Positions 1 to 8,369 of a stretch of DNA of 64,000 nt are shown here, piece by piece; position 1 is the first letter of the stretch; each line of letters begins with the position of its first letter. Under the pieces are notes generated by a model, which saw only the letters and a list, made by a program, of their open reading frames with translations, ran no database searches and was not told the origin of the DNA. Both the position numbers and the translations under genes were made by a program. This DNA comes from Sphingomonas mucosissima (GTDB lineage: Bacteria > Pseudomonadota > Alphaproteobacteria > Sphingomonadales > Sphingomonadaceae): the NCBI RefSeq assembly GCF_002197665.1, contig NZ_NBBJ01000006.1, positions 62,001 to 126,000 on the forward strand, given 5' to 3'.

Positions 1-36
1 GAGTCCGGCGAAGTCGAGAAATAGCTGAGGCGAGGA

Positions 37-64
37 CGCTCGCTCCCGGTAGCGGGGGCGGGCG
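37..64. terminator. GC-rich hairpin, probable bidirectional terminator
   Basis: A 12-pair stem (two G-U pairs) closes a 4-base loop between a possible reading-frame end at 22-24 (the first eight codons of frame 1 end in TAG) and the converging TetR gene. No T-run follows on either strand, so termination is inferred from position and stem strength. The frame before base 24 is too short to assign to a gene. Confidence 0.35.
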
Positions 65-85
65 CTCCCAAGACCCATCGCGTGT

Positions 86-766
86 TCAAAGGGCGTTGAT
101 ACGCTCCTCCAGCCGCGCCAGCATGGCGGAGACCAGTGGCTGGTCGATCGACTGCCAGCCGCCGAAATCAAGCGCCACGCGGCGTGATGTGCTGAAGGCG
201 CTGAAGCTGGATAACAGCATAAGCGCTTCCAGTTTGTCCTCGCCCTGCGCGGCGGCCCGTCCGCGTGCCGCCGCGACAAGCGTGGCGACGAGGGCGAGGC
301 CTGGCTCCCATAGATCACGGTAGAGCAGATCGTGTGCCGGGCCGGCATTGTTCATCTCGCGGATCATAAACGTCAGCCACGCGTCGCTCTGCTCGCTGTC
401 GAGCAGCATGGCACCCAGCATCTCCGTCACCTGGCGAAGCAGGGCGCGCGCAGCATCCGGCGTGTCCGGCATCTGCAGGTTGCCGGTGCCCACGCCGGCG
501 CGCATCCTTTCGCGGTACCGTTCCACGACGTGCTCGGCGCAGGCTCGGTACAATCCCTCCTTGCCGCCGAAATGATAGGCAATGGCCGGCAGCGCCACTC
601 CCGTGCGCGCCGCGATGTCCCGCGTACTTGTCGCTTCGAAGCCGTTGCCCCCGAACAGCGACAGCGCGGCGTCGATCAACCGCTGCCGCGTTTCGGCACT
701 GCTGCGATACGGCCCGCGCGCGTTGCTTTTCTGAGGGGGCGATCCATCCGTCACCGCCCGGCGCAT
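86..766 (-). CDS. TetR/AcrR family transcriptional regulator
   Basis: One-component DNA-binding repressor of about 226 residues. The N-terminal helix-turn-helix spans roughly residues 22-80 and includes the segments TSTRDIAARTGV and AIAYHFGGKEGLY; the remainder is an all-helical ligand/dimer domain resembling the CerR-type C-terminal domain. A longer frame opens at 811, but I prefer the ATG at 766, because the longer version would begin inside a 28-base dyad (808-835) that looks like the operator. The gene is divergent from the MpaB-type oxygenase starting at 846, so it probably represses that gene and itself. The ligand is unknown. Confidence 0.85.
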   Translation of the reverse strand: MRRAVTDGSPPQKSNARGPYRSSAETRQRLIDAALSLFGGNGFEATSTRDIAARTGVALPAIAYHFGGKEGLYRACAEHVVERYRERMRAGVGTGNLQMPDTPDAARALLRQVTEMLGAMLLDSEQSDAWLTFMIREMNNAGPAHDLLYRDLWEPGLALVATLVAAARGRAAAQGEDKLEALMLLSSFSAFSTSRRVALDFGGWQSIDQPLVSAMLARLEERINAL

Positions 767-807
767 AGAAGACTGGGAACTTGCGGAACAGTCTAGGCCC
801 GCATACA

Positions 808-835
808 CCAACTCCTATCAATCGATCGGAATTGG
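808..835. promoter_or_regulatory. 28-bp imperfect palindrome, candidate TetR operator
   Basis: The outer half-sites CCAACTCC and GGAATTGG flank a 12-base centre; 11 of 14 position pairs are complementary about the midpoint 821.5. It lies in the short divergent region between the TetR gene and the DUF2236 oxygenase, just upstream of the latter's ribosome binding site. Size and placement suit a TetR dimer or pair of dimers. No binding data. Confidence 0.45.
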
Positions 836-845
836 AGAGGGTGCG

Positions 846-1766
846 ATGTCCGCAGAGTTCAAGGGATATCAGGTCGACTATCTCCGCCCCGTCGGAGAGC
901 CCGGGCTGGCCCCACCGTCTTCGCCGCAATGGCGCGTGTTCAAGAACCCGATCGCCATCGCGATCGGCGGCGTGGCGGCGGTTCTGCTGGAATTTGCCGA
1001 CGCCCGGATCCGATCGGGCGTCTGGGATCATTCGACCTATAAGCTCGATCCGATCGGGCGGTCGAAACGCACCGGCATCGCGGCCATGGCGGGGGTTTTC
1101 GGGCCGGCCAGCGCGGCCCGGCGCATCATCGGCGGCGTCAATCGCATGCATCGCAAGGTGGTAGGCGAGACACCAAGCGGCGAGGCATATCGCGCGCTTG
1201 ATCCCGAGCTGCTCGACTGGGTGAGCGCGACCGCCACCTACGGCTTTCTCGAGGCGTATCATCGCTTCGTGGCGCCAGTCAGCGAAGAGAATCGGCGCGC
1301 ATACTATCGCGATGGCGAGCCGATTGCGCGGCTTTACGGCGTGGAAAATCCGCTGACGAGCGACGCCGACTTCTTCGCCATGCTCGATGCGCTGCTTCCT
1401 CGATTCGAGCCGCACCCCATCAATCTCGAGTTCCTGGCGATCATTCAGTCCGGCAAGGCGGCGCCCGCGGTGCCGAAAGTCCTCCACCGGGCGCTCGCTC
1501 GTGCCGCCATATCGCTGCTGCCGGACGCCGTTCGTCAGCGGCTTGAGCTTGGCGCGGAATTCGACCTCACGGTCACGGACAAGCTGCTGCTGCGCACCGC
1601 GGGCAAGCTGGCCGACAAGGTGCGGACGCGTCATTCGCCCGCGTGGCAGGCGGCGCAGCGCCTCGGCCTGCCCGGCGAATTCGCGTGGCTGTCGCCGGCC
1701 AAGCAGCGGCGCCTTCTGGGCAGCAGCGCGAAGCTGCGCGCGGTGCAAACCGCGAGCCTGACATAG
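846..1766 (+). CDS. MpaB/DUF2236 family (rubber-oxygenase-related) protein
   Basis: A 306-residue protein of the oxygenase MpaB / DUF2236 family, which includes heme-b latex-clearing protein relatives. The family segment is recognisable at about residues 95-140 (FGPASAARRIIGGVNRMHRK, then GEAYRALDPELLDWV). Where most members I know read WVHA, this one reads WVSA, so a usually conserved histidine is replaced and heme binding or activity may differ. No signal peptide is evident. Start ATG 846 has GGAGAGG upstream. It is divergent from a TetR gene and precedes a TonB receptor; a role in oxidising a hydrophobic substrate is inference. Confidence 0.8.
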   Translation: MSAEFKGYQVDYLRPVGEPGLAPPSSPQWRVFKNPIAIAIGGVAAVLLEFADARIRSGVWDHSTYKLDPIGRSKRTGIAAMAGVFGPASAARRIIGGVNRMHRKVVGETPSGEAYRALDPELLDWVSATATYGFLEAYHRFVAPVSEENRRAYYRDGEPIARLYGVENPLTSDADFFAMLDALLPRFEPHPINLEFLAIIQSGKAAPAVPKVLHRALARAAISLLPDAVRQRLELGAEFDLTVTDKLLLRTAGKLADKVRTRHSPAWQAAQRLGLPGEFAWLSPAKQRRLLGSSAKLRAVQTASLT

Positions 1767-1774
1767 GTGTCAGG
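1757..1774. promoter_or_regulatory. Dyad CCTGAC-N6-GTCAGG, copy 1 (lux-box-like)
   Basis: Perfect 6+6 inverted repeat with a 6-base spacer, overlapping the stop codon of the oxygenase and centred 92 bases before the receptor ATG at 1858. A -10-like GCTAGA lies at 1795-1800, which would put the dyad centre near -41 relative to a start at about 1806, the position typical for LuxR-type activators. The same arms and spacing recur at 9575-9592 before the large acyl-CoA dehydrogenase. Confidence 0.55.
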
Positions 1775-1857
1775 GAGCGCGCCTGACCCGCGCTGCTAGA
1801 GGAAGCGCAATCAAGACACCCAAGCAGGGTGCTGTGCAAACAAATCGGAGGGGACTT

Positions 1858-4395
1858 ATGGCCAAGATCGGTCGTATGCGTGTCGGGCTCAAAGTCGGCG
1901 CAAGCTTGCTTGCGGTTGTGATCGCCGGCACGGCTCACGCGCAGGATGCTGTTGCTGGTCAGGTCGATGCTCCGGTTGCGGAACCGACAGCGGCAGGCAC
2001 CGCCGCCGCGCCGGCCCAGCAGACAGCGCGCGACGACGCAGCGCTTGGCGAGATCGTTGTCACCGCGCAGCGCCGCGCGGAGTCGATCAACCGGGTCGGC
2101 ATTTCCGTGCAGGCACTGGAATCCGAAACGCTGCAGGAGCTGCGCGTCCAGAACGTGCGCGATCTTGCCGCCGTCGTGCCCAGCTTCACCGTTGCGCAAA
2201 GCTATCAGGGCGTGCCGACGTACACGCTGCGCGGCATCGGCTTCAATTCGATCAACCTGTCCGCGCAGTCGACTGTCGGCACCTATGTCGATGAGGTCTC
2301 CTACGCCTATCCCATCATGAACACCGGCCCGTTGATCGATATCGAGCGCGTCGAAGTACTGAAGGGGCCGCAAGGCACGCTCTATGGCCGCAACACCACC
2401 GCAGGCCTCATCAACTTCGTGACGGGCAAGCCGAGCGAAGATGCCTCTGGCGCGATGAGCGTCGACATCGGCAATTACGAGACGTTCAACGTCGGCGGCT
2501 ATGTCACCGGCCCGATTGCAGAGGGGATCCAGGCCCGCATCGGCTATCGCGTCGATCTCAGCAACGATGGCTGGCAGATCAGCAACAGCCGCCCGAACGA
2601 GCGCCTCGGCCGCGTGAAGCGTTATGGTCTTCGCGGCTCGCTCGCGCTTCAGCCGGGGCCGTTCGAGATTGATCTTTCCGCCACCTATTGGGTCAACAAG
2701 TCCGATACGGTCGCCGGGCAGGCGATCGGTTTCACGCCGGCGACGACGCCTGGCTCGGGCGGCGCGTCGAGCAACTTCAACGCGCCCGGCGCCGCGGCCT
2801 ACATTGCGGCAAACCGCCCGACGAGCGGCAGCCAGGCCGATTGGGCGCCTTATGCGGGCCGCTCGGCGGACATCGGCCGCGGTGCAGGGCTCAAGGATCC
2901 GCTTGCCGAGAACAATCACTTCTTGGGGCTGAAGGGACGTATCCAGCTCGACCTGGCGGATAACGTTCGGGCCGTATCGCTGACCGGCTATAACGAATAC
3001 CGGCGCCGCGCGACGTTCGACTGGTCCGGCATCCCCAACGAAGTGCTGATCCAGGAAGCCGCGGGCAAGATCAAGAGCTTCGCGCAGGAACTGCGGGTCG
3101 AAGGCGACGGGCCGGGCTATAACTGGCTGGTCGGTGGCTATTACGCCAAGGACACGATCGCCGACACTAATCGGACGCTGCTGGGTCAGAACGCGAACTC
3201 GGCACTGCTCCGCTTTGCAACCGCGCAGCTCATCAATTCGCCGATCAACACCTTTGGCTACACGCTGGCCGACGCTGCCACTACCTTCCGCACCTATCGC
3301 GACGAGGGCGCATTCGACACGCGGACGTGGAGCGTCTTCGCCAACGGCGACTACGCATTCTCGGATCTGCTAAAGCTGACGCTGGGCGCGCGTTACACAA
3401 AGGATGTCCAGCGCTTCACCGGCTGCTCGCGTGACTTCAACGGAAGCATGCAGACCAACATCAACCTGTTCAATCGCGGCCTGTACCAGCAGCTGTTCAA
3501 CCCCACCGGGCCGCTTGCCGCGCCGATCGGGCCGAACGATTGCAACACCTTCAATCCAGCCACGAACAGCTTCGGCGTGGTCAACTCGCGGCTTGCCGAG
3601 GACAATTTCGCCTGGCGCGGTTCGCTGGACATCACGCCCAATTCGACGACGCTGATCTACGCGTCGATCTCGCGCGGCTACAAATCGGGCACGTCGCCGA
3701 TCAACGCGGCCAGCAACGCGGCACAAAACCTGCCGGCGCGCCAGGAACAGCTGACCGCGTATGAAATCGGCGCGAAGCTCGGCCTGCTGGATCGCAAGGT
3801 ACAGCTGAACGTCGCCGGCTTCTATTATGATTACAAGGACAAGCAGATCAGCGCATATTTCGCTGATCCGATCTATGTCGCGCTGGCCCGGCTGGACAAT
3901 ATCCCGAAGTCCGAAGCTTATGGTGTGGAAGGTGAACTAACCGTCCGCCCGGCGCGTCCGCTGACGCTGATGGCAAACGCGCTTTGGCTGAAGACGCGGA
4001 TCAACGGTTATGTCGGCACCAATGCTGCCGGTCGGCCGCAGAATTTCGACGGTGCACGCTTCATCTATAGCCCGGAATGGACGCTGTCGGGCACGGCGCT
4101 CTTTGATCAGCCGGTCAATGATGCACTCAGCCTCACGGCCAACGCCAACGTGCGCTGGCAATCGCGCCAGACGACGATCTTTGAAGTATTCCCGCTATAC
4201 GACATCAAACCCTATACGGTGGTGAACGCCGGCCTTGGCGTGAAGGCCGCGGACGAAAGTTGGGCGCTGAATGTCTGGGGGCGCAACCTGTTCAACGAAT
4301 ATTACTGGAATGCCGTCGCCAGCAACGCGAACATCGTGGTTCGCTTCCCCGGACAGGTGCGCACCTATGGCGCCACTGCGACCTTCCGGTTCTGA
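1858..4395 (+). CDS. TonB-dependent outer membrane receptor
   Basis: An 845-residue TonB-dependent receptor for active uptake across the outer membrane. A signal peptide ends near residue 28 (AHA-Q), a TonB-box-like EIVVTAQ lies at 65-71, the plug domain follows to about residue 190 and the beta-barrel ends in the usual aromatic C-terminus (FRF). The frame opens at GTG 1834, but ATG 1858 is preceded by GGAGGGG and begins a proper signal sequence. The gene is 24 bases upstream of the acyl-CoA ligase, so the two probably form an operon; the substrate is presumably the compound degraded by this block. The general receptor class resembles those abundant in sphingomonads. Confidence 0.93.
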   Translation: MAKIGRMRVGLKVGASLLAVVIAGTAHAQDAVAGQVDAPVAEPTAAGTAAAPAQQTARDDAALGEIVVTAQRRAESINRVGISVQALESETLQELRVQNVRDLAAVVPSFTVAQSYQGVPTYTLRGIGFNSINLSAQSTVGTYVDEVSYAYPIMNTGPLIDIERVEVLKGPQGTLYGRNTTAGLINFVTGKPSEDASGAMSVDIGNYETFNVGGYVTGPIAEGIQARIGYRVDLSNDGWQISNSRPNERLGRVKRYGLRGSLALQPGPFEIDLSATYWVNKSDTVAGQAIGFTPATTPGSGGASSNFNAPGAAAYIAANRPTSGSQADWAPYAGRSADIGRGAGLKDPLAENNHFLGLKGRIQLDLADNVRAVSLTGYNEYRRRATFDWSGIPNEVLIQEAAGKIKSFAQELRVEGDGPGYNWLVGGYYAKDTIADTNRTLLGQNANSALLRFATAQLINSPINTFGYTLADAATTFRTYRDEGAFDTRTWSVFANGDYAFSDLLKLTLGARYTKDVQRFTGCSRDFNGSMQTNINLFNRGLYQQLFNPTGPLAAPIGPNDCNTFNPATNSFGVVNSRLAEDNFAWRGSLDITPNSTTLIYASISRGYKSGTSPINAASNAAQNLPARQEQLTAYEIGAKLGLLDRKVQLNVAGFYYDYKDKQISAYFADPIYVALARLDNIPKSEAYGVEGELTVRPARPLTLMANALWLKTRINGYVGTNAAGRPQNFDGARFIYSPEWTLSGTALFDQPVNDALSLTANANVRWQSRQTTIFEVFPLYDIKPYTVVNAGLGVKAADESWALNVWGRNLFNEYYWNAVASNANIVVRFPGQVRTYGATATFRF

Positions 4396-4419
4396 CGACG
4401 AAGAGGAGCGGATACCAGC

Positions 4420-5952
4420 ATGACTGACTTGCCGACGACCTTTGGCGAAGCGCTGTTCCGGCATGCGGCGGAACGGCCGCACCAGGTGGCGCTTCGGTTC
4501 GAGGATCGGGTCACCGATTATGCGACCTTCGATCGTCACGTGACTCAGATTGCCAACGGCCTCCTGGCGATGGGCATGAAGAAGGGTGATCGGGTCGCCT
4601 ATCTCGGCAAGAACAGTGACTGGGCAGTGGAACTGGCGCTCGGCACTGCACGCGCTGGCATGGTGCTGGTGCCGGTCATCTGGCGCCTCGCTCCCGCGGA
4701 GGTGGACGGTATCCTCAGCGATTCCGCCGCTGCCGTGCTGTTCGTTGAGCCGGCGTTCGAGCGTTCGTTCGCCGCCGCGCAGGTCGTCGTCATGGACGAA
4801 GCTTTCGCGCGGTGGCGCGATCGGCAAAGCGATACGCCGCCGCCGGTATCGGTGACGGAGGACGATGTTGTCCTTAAGCTCTACACGTCTGGAACGACGG
4901 GCGCGCCCAAGGGTGTGATGCTTAGTCACGCGAACGGCATTCGCCAGCGCCAGAACCAGATCGACGCAAAGATTGAATGGCTGCTCGCCGATCCCGGCGA
5001 CGCCACCATCATCGCCATGCCATATGGCCACATTGGGGGCGTCGGCGTTGCGCTTGGCGCGGTGAACAGCGGCCAGGAGCTGATCATCCACGCCGAATAT
5101 GATGCCGGCGACCTCATGGACGCGATCGCCGCGCACAAGGTGCGGCGCTTGTTCCTGGTGCCCGCCGCGATCGGCCTGATGCTCCAGCATCCCAAGGCAG
5201 CAACGGCCGACTTCTCCTCCATCGAGACGCTGTCCTACGGCGCTAGTCCGATCCCGTTGCCGCTGCTGCAGCAGGCGGTGGAGCGGATCGGCTGCGGCTT
5301 CGTGCAGGTCTATGGCATGACGGAGACATGGGGTTCGATCGTCGCGATGCCCCCCGAAGATCATATGCCGGGCCGCGAGCACAAGATGACGGCGGCGGGC
5401 AAGGCGCTACCCGGCGTCGAGCTCAAGATCATTGATGAGAATGGCAACGAACTGCCGCACGGCCAGATCGGCGAGGTGGCGATCCGCAGCCCCAACAACA
5501 CGCGCGGTTACTGGAACAAGCCGGAGGAAACGGCAAAGGCGCTGATCGGCGACGGGTGGCTGCGCACCGGCGATGCCGGCATCCTGGACGAGGAAGGCTA
5601 TCTCTTCATTCAGGATCGCATCAAGGACATGATCATCAGCGGTGCCGAGAACGTCTATCCGGCGGAGGTGGAAAGCGCGATCTATAGTCATCCCGCGGTG
5701 GCAGACGTCGCCGTGATCGGCGTGCCCGACCCAAAATGGGGCGAGGCGGTGAAGGCCATGGTGGTGCTGAAGTCCGGCGCTTCGTGCGACGAAGCCGCGA
5801 TCATCACCCATGCCCGTGAGCGGATCGCTGGTTTCAAGTGTCCGAAGAGCGTCGAGTTCATCGACGCGCTGCCGCGCAACCCTTCGGGCAAGATCTTGCG
5901 GCGCACCTTGCGCGAGCCCTTCTGGGCAGGACACGAACGGAGAGTAAATTGA
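4420..5952 (+). CDS. AMP-dependent acyl-CoA synthetase/ligase
   Basis: A 510-residue ANL-superfamily enzyme that activates a carboxylic acid to its CoA thioester through an acyl-adenylate. Visible motifs are the phosphate loop YTSGTTGAPKG from residue 155, YGMTETWG, the hinge segment GWLRTGDAG...DRIKDMIISGAENVYP, and the catalytic C-terminal lysine in PSGK (Lys491). A GAGGAG ribosome site precedes the ATG. Its stop overlaps the TTG start of the short acyl-CoA dehydrogenase, indicating translational coupling. The substrate cannot be read from sequence; the neighbours imply beta-oxidation of an alkyl or alicyclic acid. Confidence 0.93.
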   Translation: MTDLPTTFGEALFRHAAERPHQVALRFEDRVTDYATFDRHVTQIANGLLAMGMKKGDRVAYLGKNSDWAVELALGTARAGMVLVPVIWRLAPAEVDGILSDSAAAVLFVEPAFERSFAAAQVVVMDEAFARWRDRQSDTPPPVSVTEDDVVLKLYTSGTTGAPKGVMLSHANGIRQRQNQIDAKIEWLLADPGDATIIAMPYGHIGGVGVALGAVNSGQELIIHAEYDAGDLMDAIAAHKVRRLFLVPAAIGLMLQHPKAATADFSSIETLSYGASPIPLPLLQQAVERIGCGFVQVYGMTETWGSIVAMPPEDHMPGREHKMTAAGKALPGVELKIIDENGNELPHGQIGEVAIRSPNNTRGYWNKPEETAKALIGDGWLRTGDAGILDEEGYLFIQDRIKDMIISGAENVYPAEVESAIYSHPAVADVAVIGVPDPKWGEAVKAMVVLKSGASCDEAAIITHARERIAGFKCPKSVEFIDALPRNPSGKILRRTLREPFWAGHERRVN

Positions 5953-6695
5953 CCGCTTTTGCACGAACCGACGAGCAGCGGATGCTGGCCGAGTCGCTCG
6001 ACGCGTCGTTGCCCGGTGCTGGCGCGGATTGGGCCATCGCAGTGGAGACTAGTGGCCTGGGCGCGCTCGGGGTTCCGGCAGAGGAAGAGGGGCTCGGCAC
6101 CGATTTGCGCGACGCGGCCGTTGTCGCCGCGGCGCTCGGCCGGGCGAATGTCGTGCTGCCTTGGGCCGAACATTGGGTGGCGGCCCGGCTTGGCGCGCGG
6201 GGCGATGCGGGGCCGCGCGCCGATGCGCCCGCAGCCGTGCTGGCGCTGGCCACGAGTACCGTGGAGCGCGAGTGGGCCGAGGACGCGCTGACGGTGCTGC
6301 ATTGTGCGGAAATCGTCGGGCTCAGCCGCACCATGCTGCGCGACGCTGCTTTGTTCTCTAAGGAACGCAAGCAGTTCGGCGTGGCGATCGGCTCCTTTCA
6401 GGCGCTGCGCCACCGCATGGCCGACATGGCGATGCTCCTGGAGCAGGCGGACGCGATCACCGACATTGCGATCACGGCGTGCGACGGGGATGAGGCCGCG
6501 CGCCCACGCGCCGTCTCTGCCGCGCGGGTGGTGTGCGACGACGCCGCGCGCCAGGTGGGCGAGGGCGCCGTGCAGATCCACGGTGCGATGGGCCTCACGG
6601 CAGAGCTGCGCCTCGGCGGCTACTTCCGCCGTGCCCGCACGCTGGCCCAGGGCGACGGCACCGCGCGGGCGCACCTGCGCCGGTACGCGGCGTAG
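5949..6695 (+). CDS. Short acyl-CoA dehydrogenase-like protein (small subunit?)
   Basis: Acyl-CoA dehydrogenase family protein of 248 residues; usual members are 340-400. The C-terminal flavin-binding and helical domain is clear (KERKQFGVAIGSFQ near 138-150, QIHGAMGL near 209), but the N-terminal helical domain is short and the middle beta domain appears to be missing. The frame is open further upstream, but TTG 5949 overlaps the ligase stop (TTGA) and begins the recognisable protein. Paired large/small dehydrogenases are known (pimeloyl-CoA PimC/PimD and actinobacterial steroid FadE pairs), so I infer it partners with the 389-residue dehydrogenase at 8370-9539. Confidence 0.8.
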   Translation: MTAFARTDEQRMLAESLDASLPGAGADWAIAVETSGLGALGVPAEEEGLGTDLRDAAVVAAALGRANVVLPWAEHWVAARLGARGDAGPRADAPAAVLALATSTVEREWAEDALTVLHCAEIVGLSRTMLRDAALFSKERKQFGVAIGSFQALRHRMADMAMLLEQADAITDIAITACDGDEAARPRAVSAARVVCDDAARQVGEGAVQIHGAMGLTAELRLGGYFRRARTLAQGDGTARAHLRRYAA

Positions 6696-6706
6696 CCTTT
6701 GGGTCA

Positions 6707-6733
6707 CCGGCCGGCATGCTTCAGGTCGGCCGG
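6707..6733. terminator. Hairpin between converging genes
   Basis: CCGGCCG (6707-6713) pairs with CGGCCGG (6727-6733) between the converging dehydrogenase and porin genes. The stem is only 7 pairs and lacks a clear T-run, so terminator function is tentative. Confidence 0.3.
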
Positions 6734-6747
6734 ACCGGGAGCATTGC

Positions 6748-8223
6748 TCAATAATTCCACTGCAATTGCGTGCGGATCAGATGGCCCTCCGCTCGGCCGA
6801 TCAGTCGTTCGTCGGCCTCGCGCCGCGTCATGTCGGCATAAGCGATCGTCAACTCCAGCGGCTCGATCGGCTGAAATTCCACGCCGATCTCCCACTCGTC
6901 CGTTGCTAGCCGAGGCGCGTTGGTAATCGCCTTCCACCCGCCGCGATACCGCTGCCAGCGTACATAGGGCATGAAGGGGCCAAGCGGGCCGCTTCTCACC
7001 CGTGCCATCCCCTGCACATAGCCGCCGCTGAGCCCACGTGTTTCGATCGCTCCCGTCAGCGGATCATATTCCGGGCCGCGGCCCCAGTTCCATTCCGCCT
7101 GTACGCCGAACGGCTGAGGATAGAGGATCGCATGAATGCCCACGCGATCATCGGGAAAGCTCTCGATGCTGACACCGCCGGTCCGCACCTCCGGCCGAAC
7201 GCGGTTGCGCATCACCGCGCCGCCAAGCTCCAGCACTTGCCCGCGGAATGCGCTGCCCAGTCCATCCAGTTCGAACGGCCACGTGCCCATCGCGACGGTC
7301 ATCAGGCCGTTGTTGCGCTCGGGACGATTGACGCCCTGGCCGTTGAAGACGCCGAGGCCAAAAGCACCATAATTGCCAAACAGCTTTTGCCCGTCATCCG
7401 CCAGTCGATCCCAGACCTGCTGCACGGCCTGCGGAGTGTAATAGCCAACGATCCCGACATCCCGCTCGGAGGGAATGGCGCTGTTGATCCCGTCCGAGCG
7501 ATCAAGCGTCAGTCGGCTGGAGGAAGATTGCATGTTCTCCCAGCCGAACGGCACCTTGGATTGGCCGAAGCGCAGGCGAAACCGCCGGTCGCGGTCGGGA
7601 AACCAATCCACATAGGCGTCGCGCAATTGTGCAAAGCCCTCGCGGCGCTCGCCGCCGGACTGATTGCTGACCGCGCTCGCGAAGTCCGGCTGGAAGTAGA
7701 AGGCAACGTCATCGGTGACGTTTCCGGAGAAGACCAGCCGGATCCGCCGGAAGGTGAAATTGCCTTGATCGGTGATGCCGCTGTCGCCGGGTGATCGCAA
7801 CCGTGATTGCCCGGCGGGTGCGGTTGCATCGCCCGAGATGATCTCGTTGAGCCGAAGCTGGGTATAGCCGCGCAGGCCAATTTGCGTGAACCAGGGGCGC
7901 TTCTTGGCGCGGCCGGTAGCCGCCACGGCGACAGACGGCGACGGTGTGGCGGCAGGCGCTGCCGCCCCGACATCTGCGCTCTGCACCGATGGAGTAGGGG
8001 AGCGGTCTACCGTTAATGCATCAGGGGCAGCCGGGTTAGCGGCCGTTTCAGTGGCACGGGCACTGGCCGAACTGGCTTTCTGCAGCGCAATCAACTCGCG
8101 CAGCTGCGCTTTCAGCTCGTCGATTTGCTGCTGAAGCTCCTGCACCGTCTGGCCCTGCGCCGGGATGGGCAGCGCCGCTGTGCCCAGCATCATGGCCGCG
8201 ATCCGCAGGCGGTGCCGCATCAT
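6748..8223 (-). CDS. OprO/OprP-like porin with N-terminal coiled coil
   Basis: An outer membrane porin of about 491 residues in the phosphate-selective porin O/P family. A signal peptide ends near AQG (residue about 24). It is followed by a short coiled coil (VQELQQQIDELKAQLRELI) that may trimerise or hold the barrel, a low-complexity Ala/Pro linker, then the barrel ending in QWNY. I chose the tandem Met at 8223 because the 29 upstream residues of the longer frame do not look like a signal. The gene lies between the two dehydrogenases on the opposite strand to the ligase. Transport of the pathway substrate is inference; phosphate specificity is not implied. Confidence 0.85.
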   Translation of the reverse strand: MMRHRLRIAAMMLGTAALPIPAQGQTVQELQQQIDELKAQLRELIALQKASSASARATETAANPAAPDALTVDRSPTPSVQSADVGAAAPAATPSPSVAVAATGRAKKRPWFTQIGLRGYTQLRLNEIISGDATAPAGQSRLRSPGDSGITDQGNFTFRRIRLVFSGNVTDDVAFYFQPDFASAVSNQSGGERREGFAQLRDAYVDWFPDRDRRFRLRFGQSKVPFGWENMQSSSSRLTLDRSDGINSAIPSERDVGIVGYYTPQAVQQVWDRLADDGQKLFGNYGAFGLGVFNGQGVNRPERNNGLMTVAMGTWPFELDGLGSAFRGQVLELGGAVMRNRVRPEVRTGGVSIESFPDDRVGIHAILYPQPFGVQAEWNWGRGPEYDPLTGAIETRGLSGGYVQGMARVRSGPLGPFMPYVRWQRYRGGWKAITNAPRLATDEWEIGVEFQPIEPLELTIAYADMTRREADERLIGRAEGHLIRTQLQWNY

Positions 8224-8369
8224 CCGATCCTCAACGCACGCGGCGCGAAGCCGCGCCGCAACCTCTGCTGCTCCCAAGAGGCACGGCCCTATGCCCGATT
8301 GCCGCAGCACGCAAATCAGCGTGGTGGGCCCGCCGGGCCGCGTGTCTGGAGGTCTGGAGCGCGTCGGCG

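Noticed and set aside
315..1748. Minus-strand frame of 477 codons opposite the DUF2236 gene
   Set aside because: Arg-rich composition and no recognisable domain; it overlaps the TetR and oxygenase genes, both well supported.
1834..1857. GTG 1834 as start of the first TonB receptor
   Set aside because: The Shine-Dalgarno GGAGGGG lies between it and ATG 1858, which starts a proper signal peptide.
1573..2919. Minus-strand frame of 448 codons across oxygenase and receptor
   Set aside because: No domain and it crosses two real genes and their regulatory gap.
8242..8259. Small GC hairpin CGGCGCG-AAGC-CGCGCCG between porin and dehydrogenase genes
   Set aside because: Short, with no T-run, in a region without need of a terminator on the plus strand; expected by chance at this GC content.
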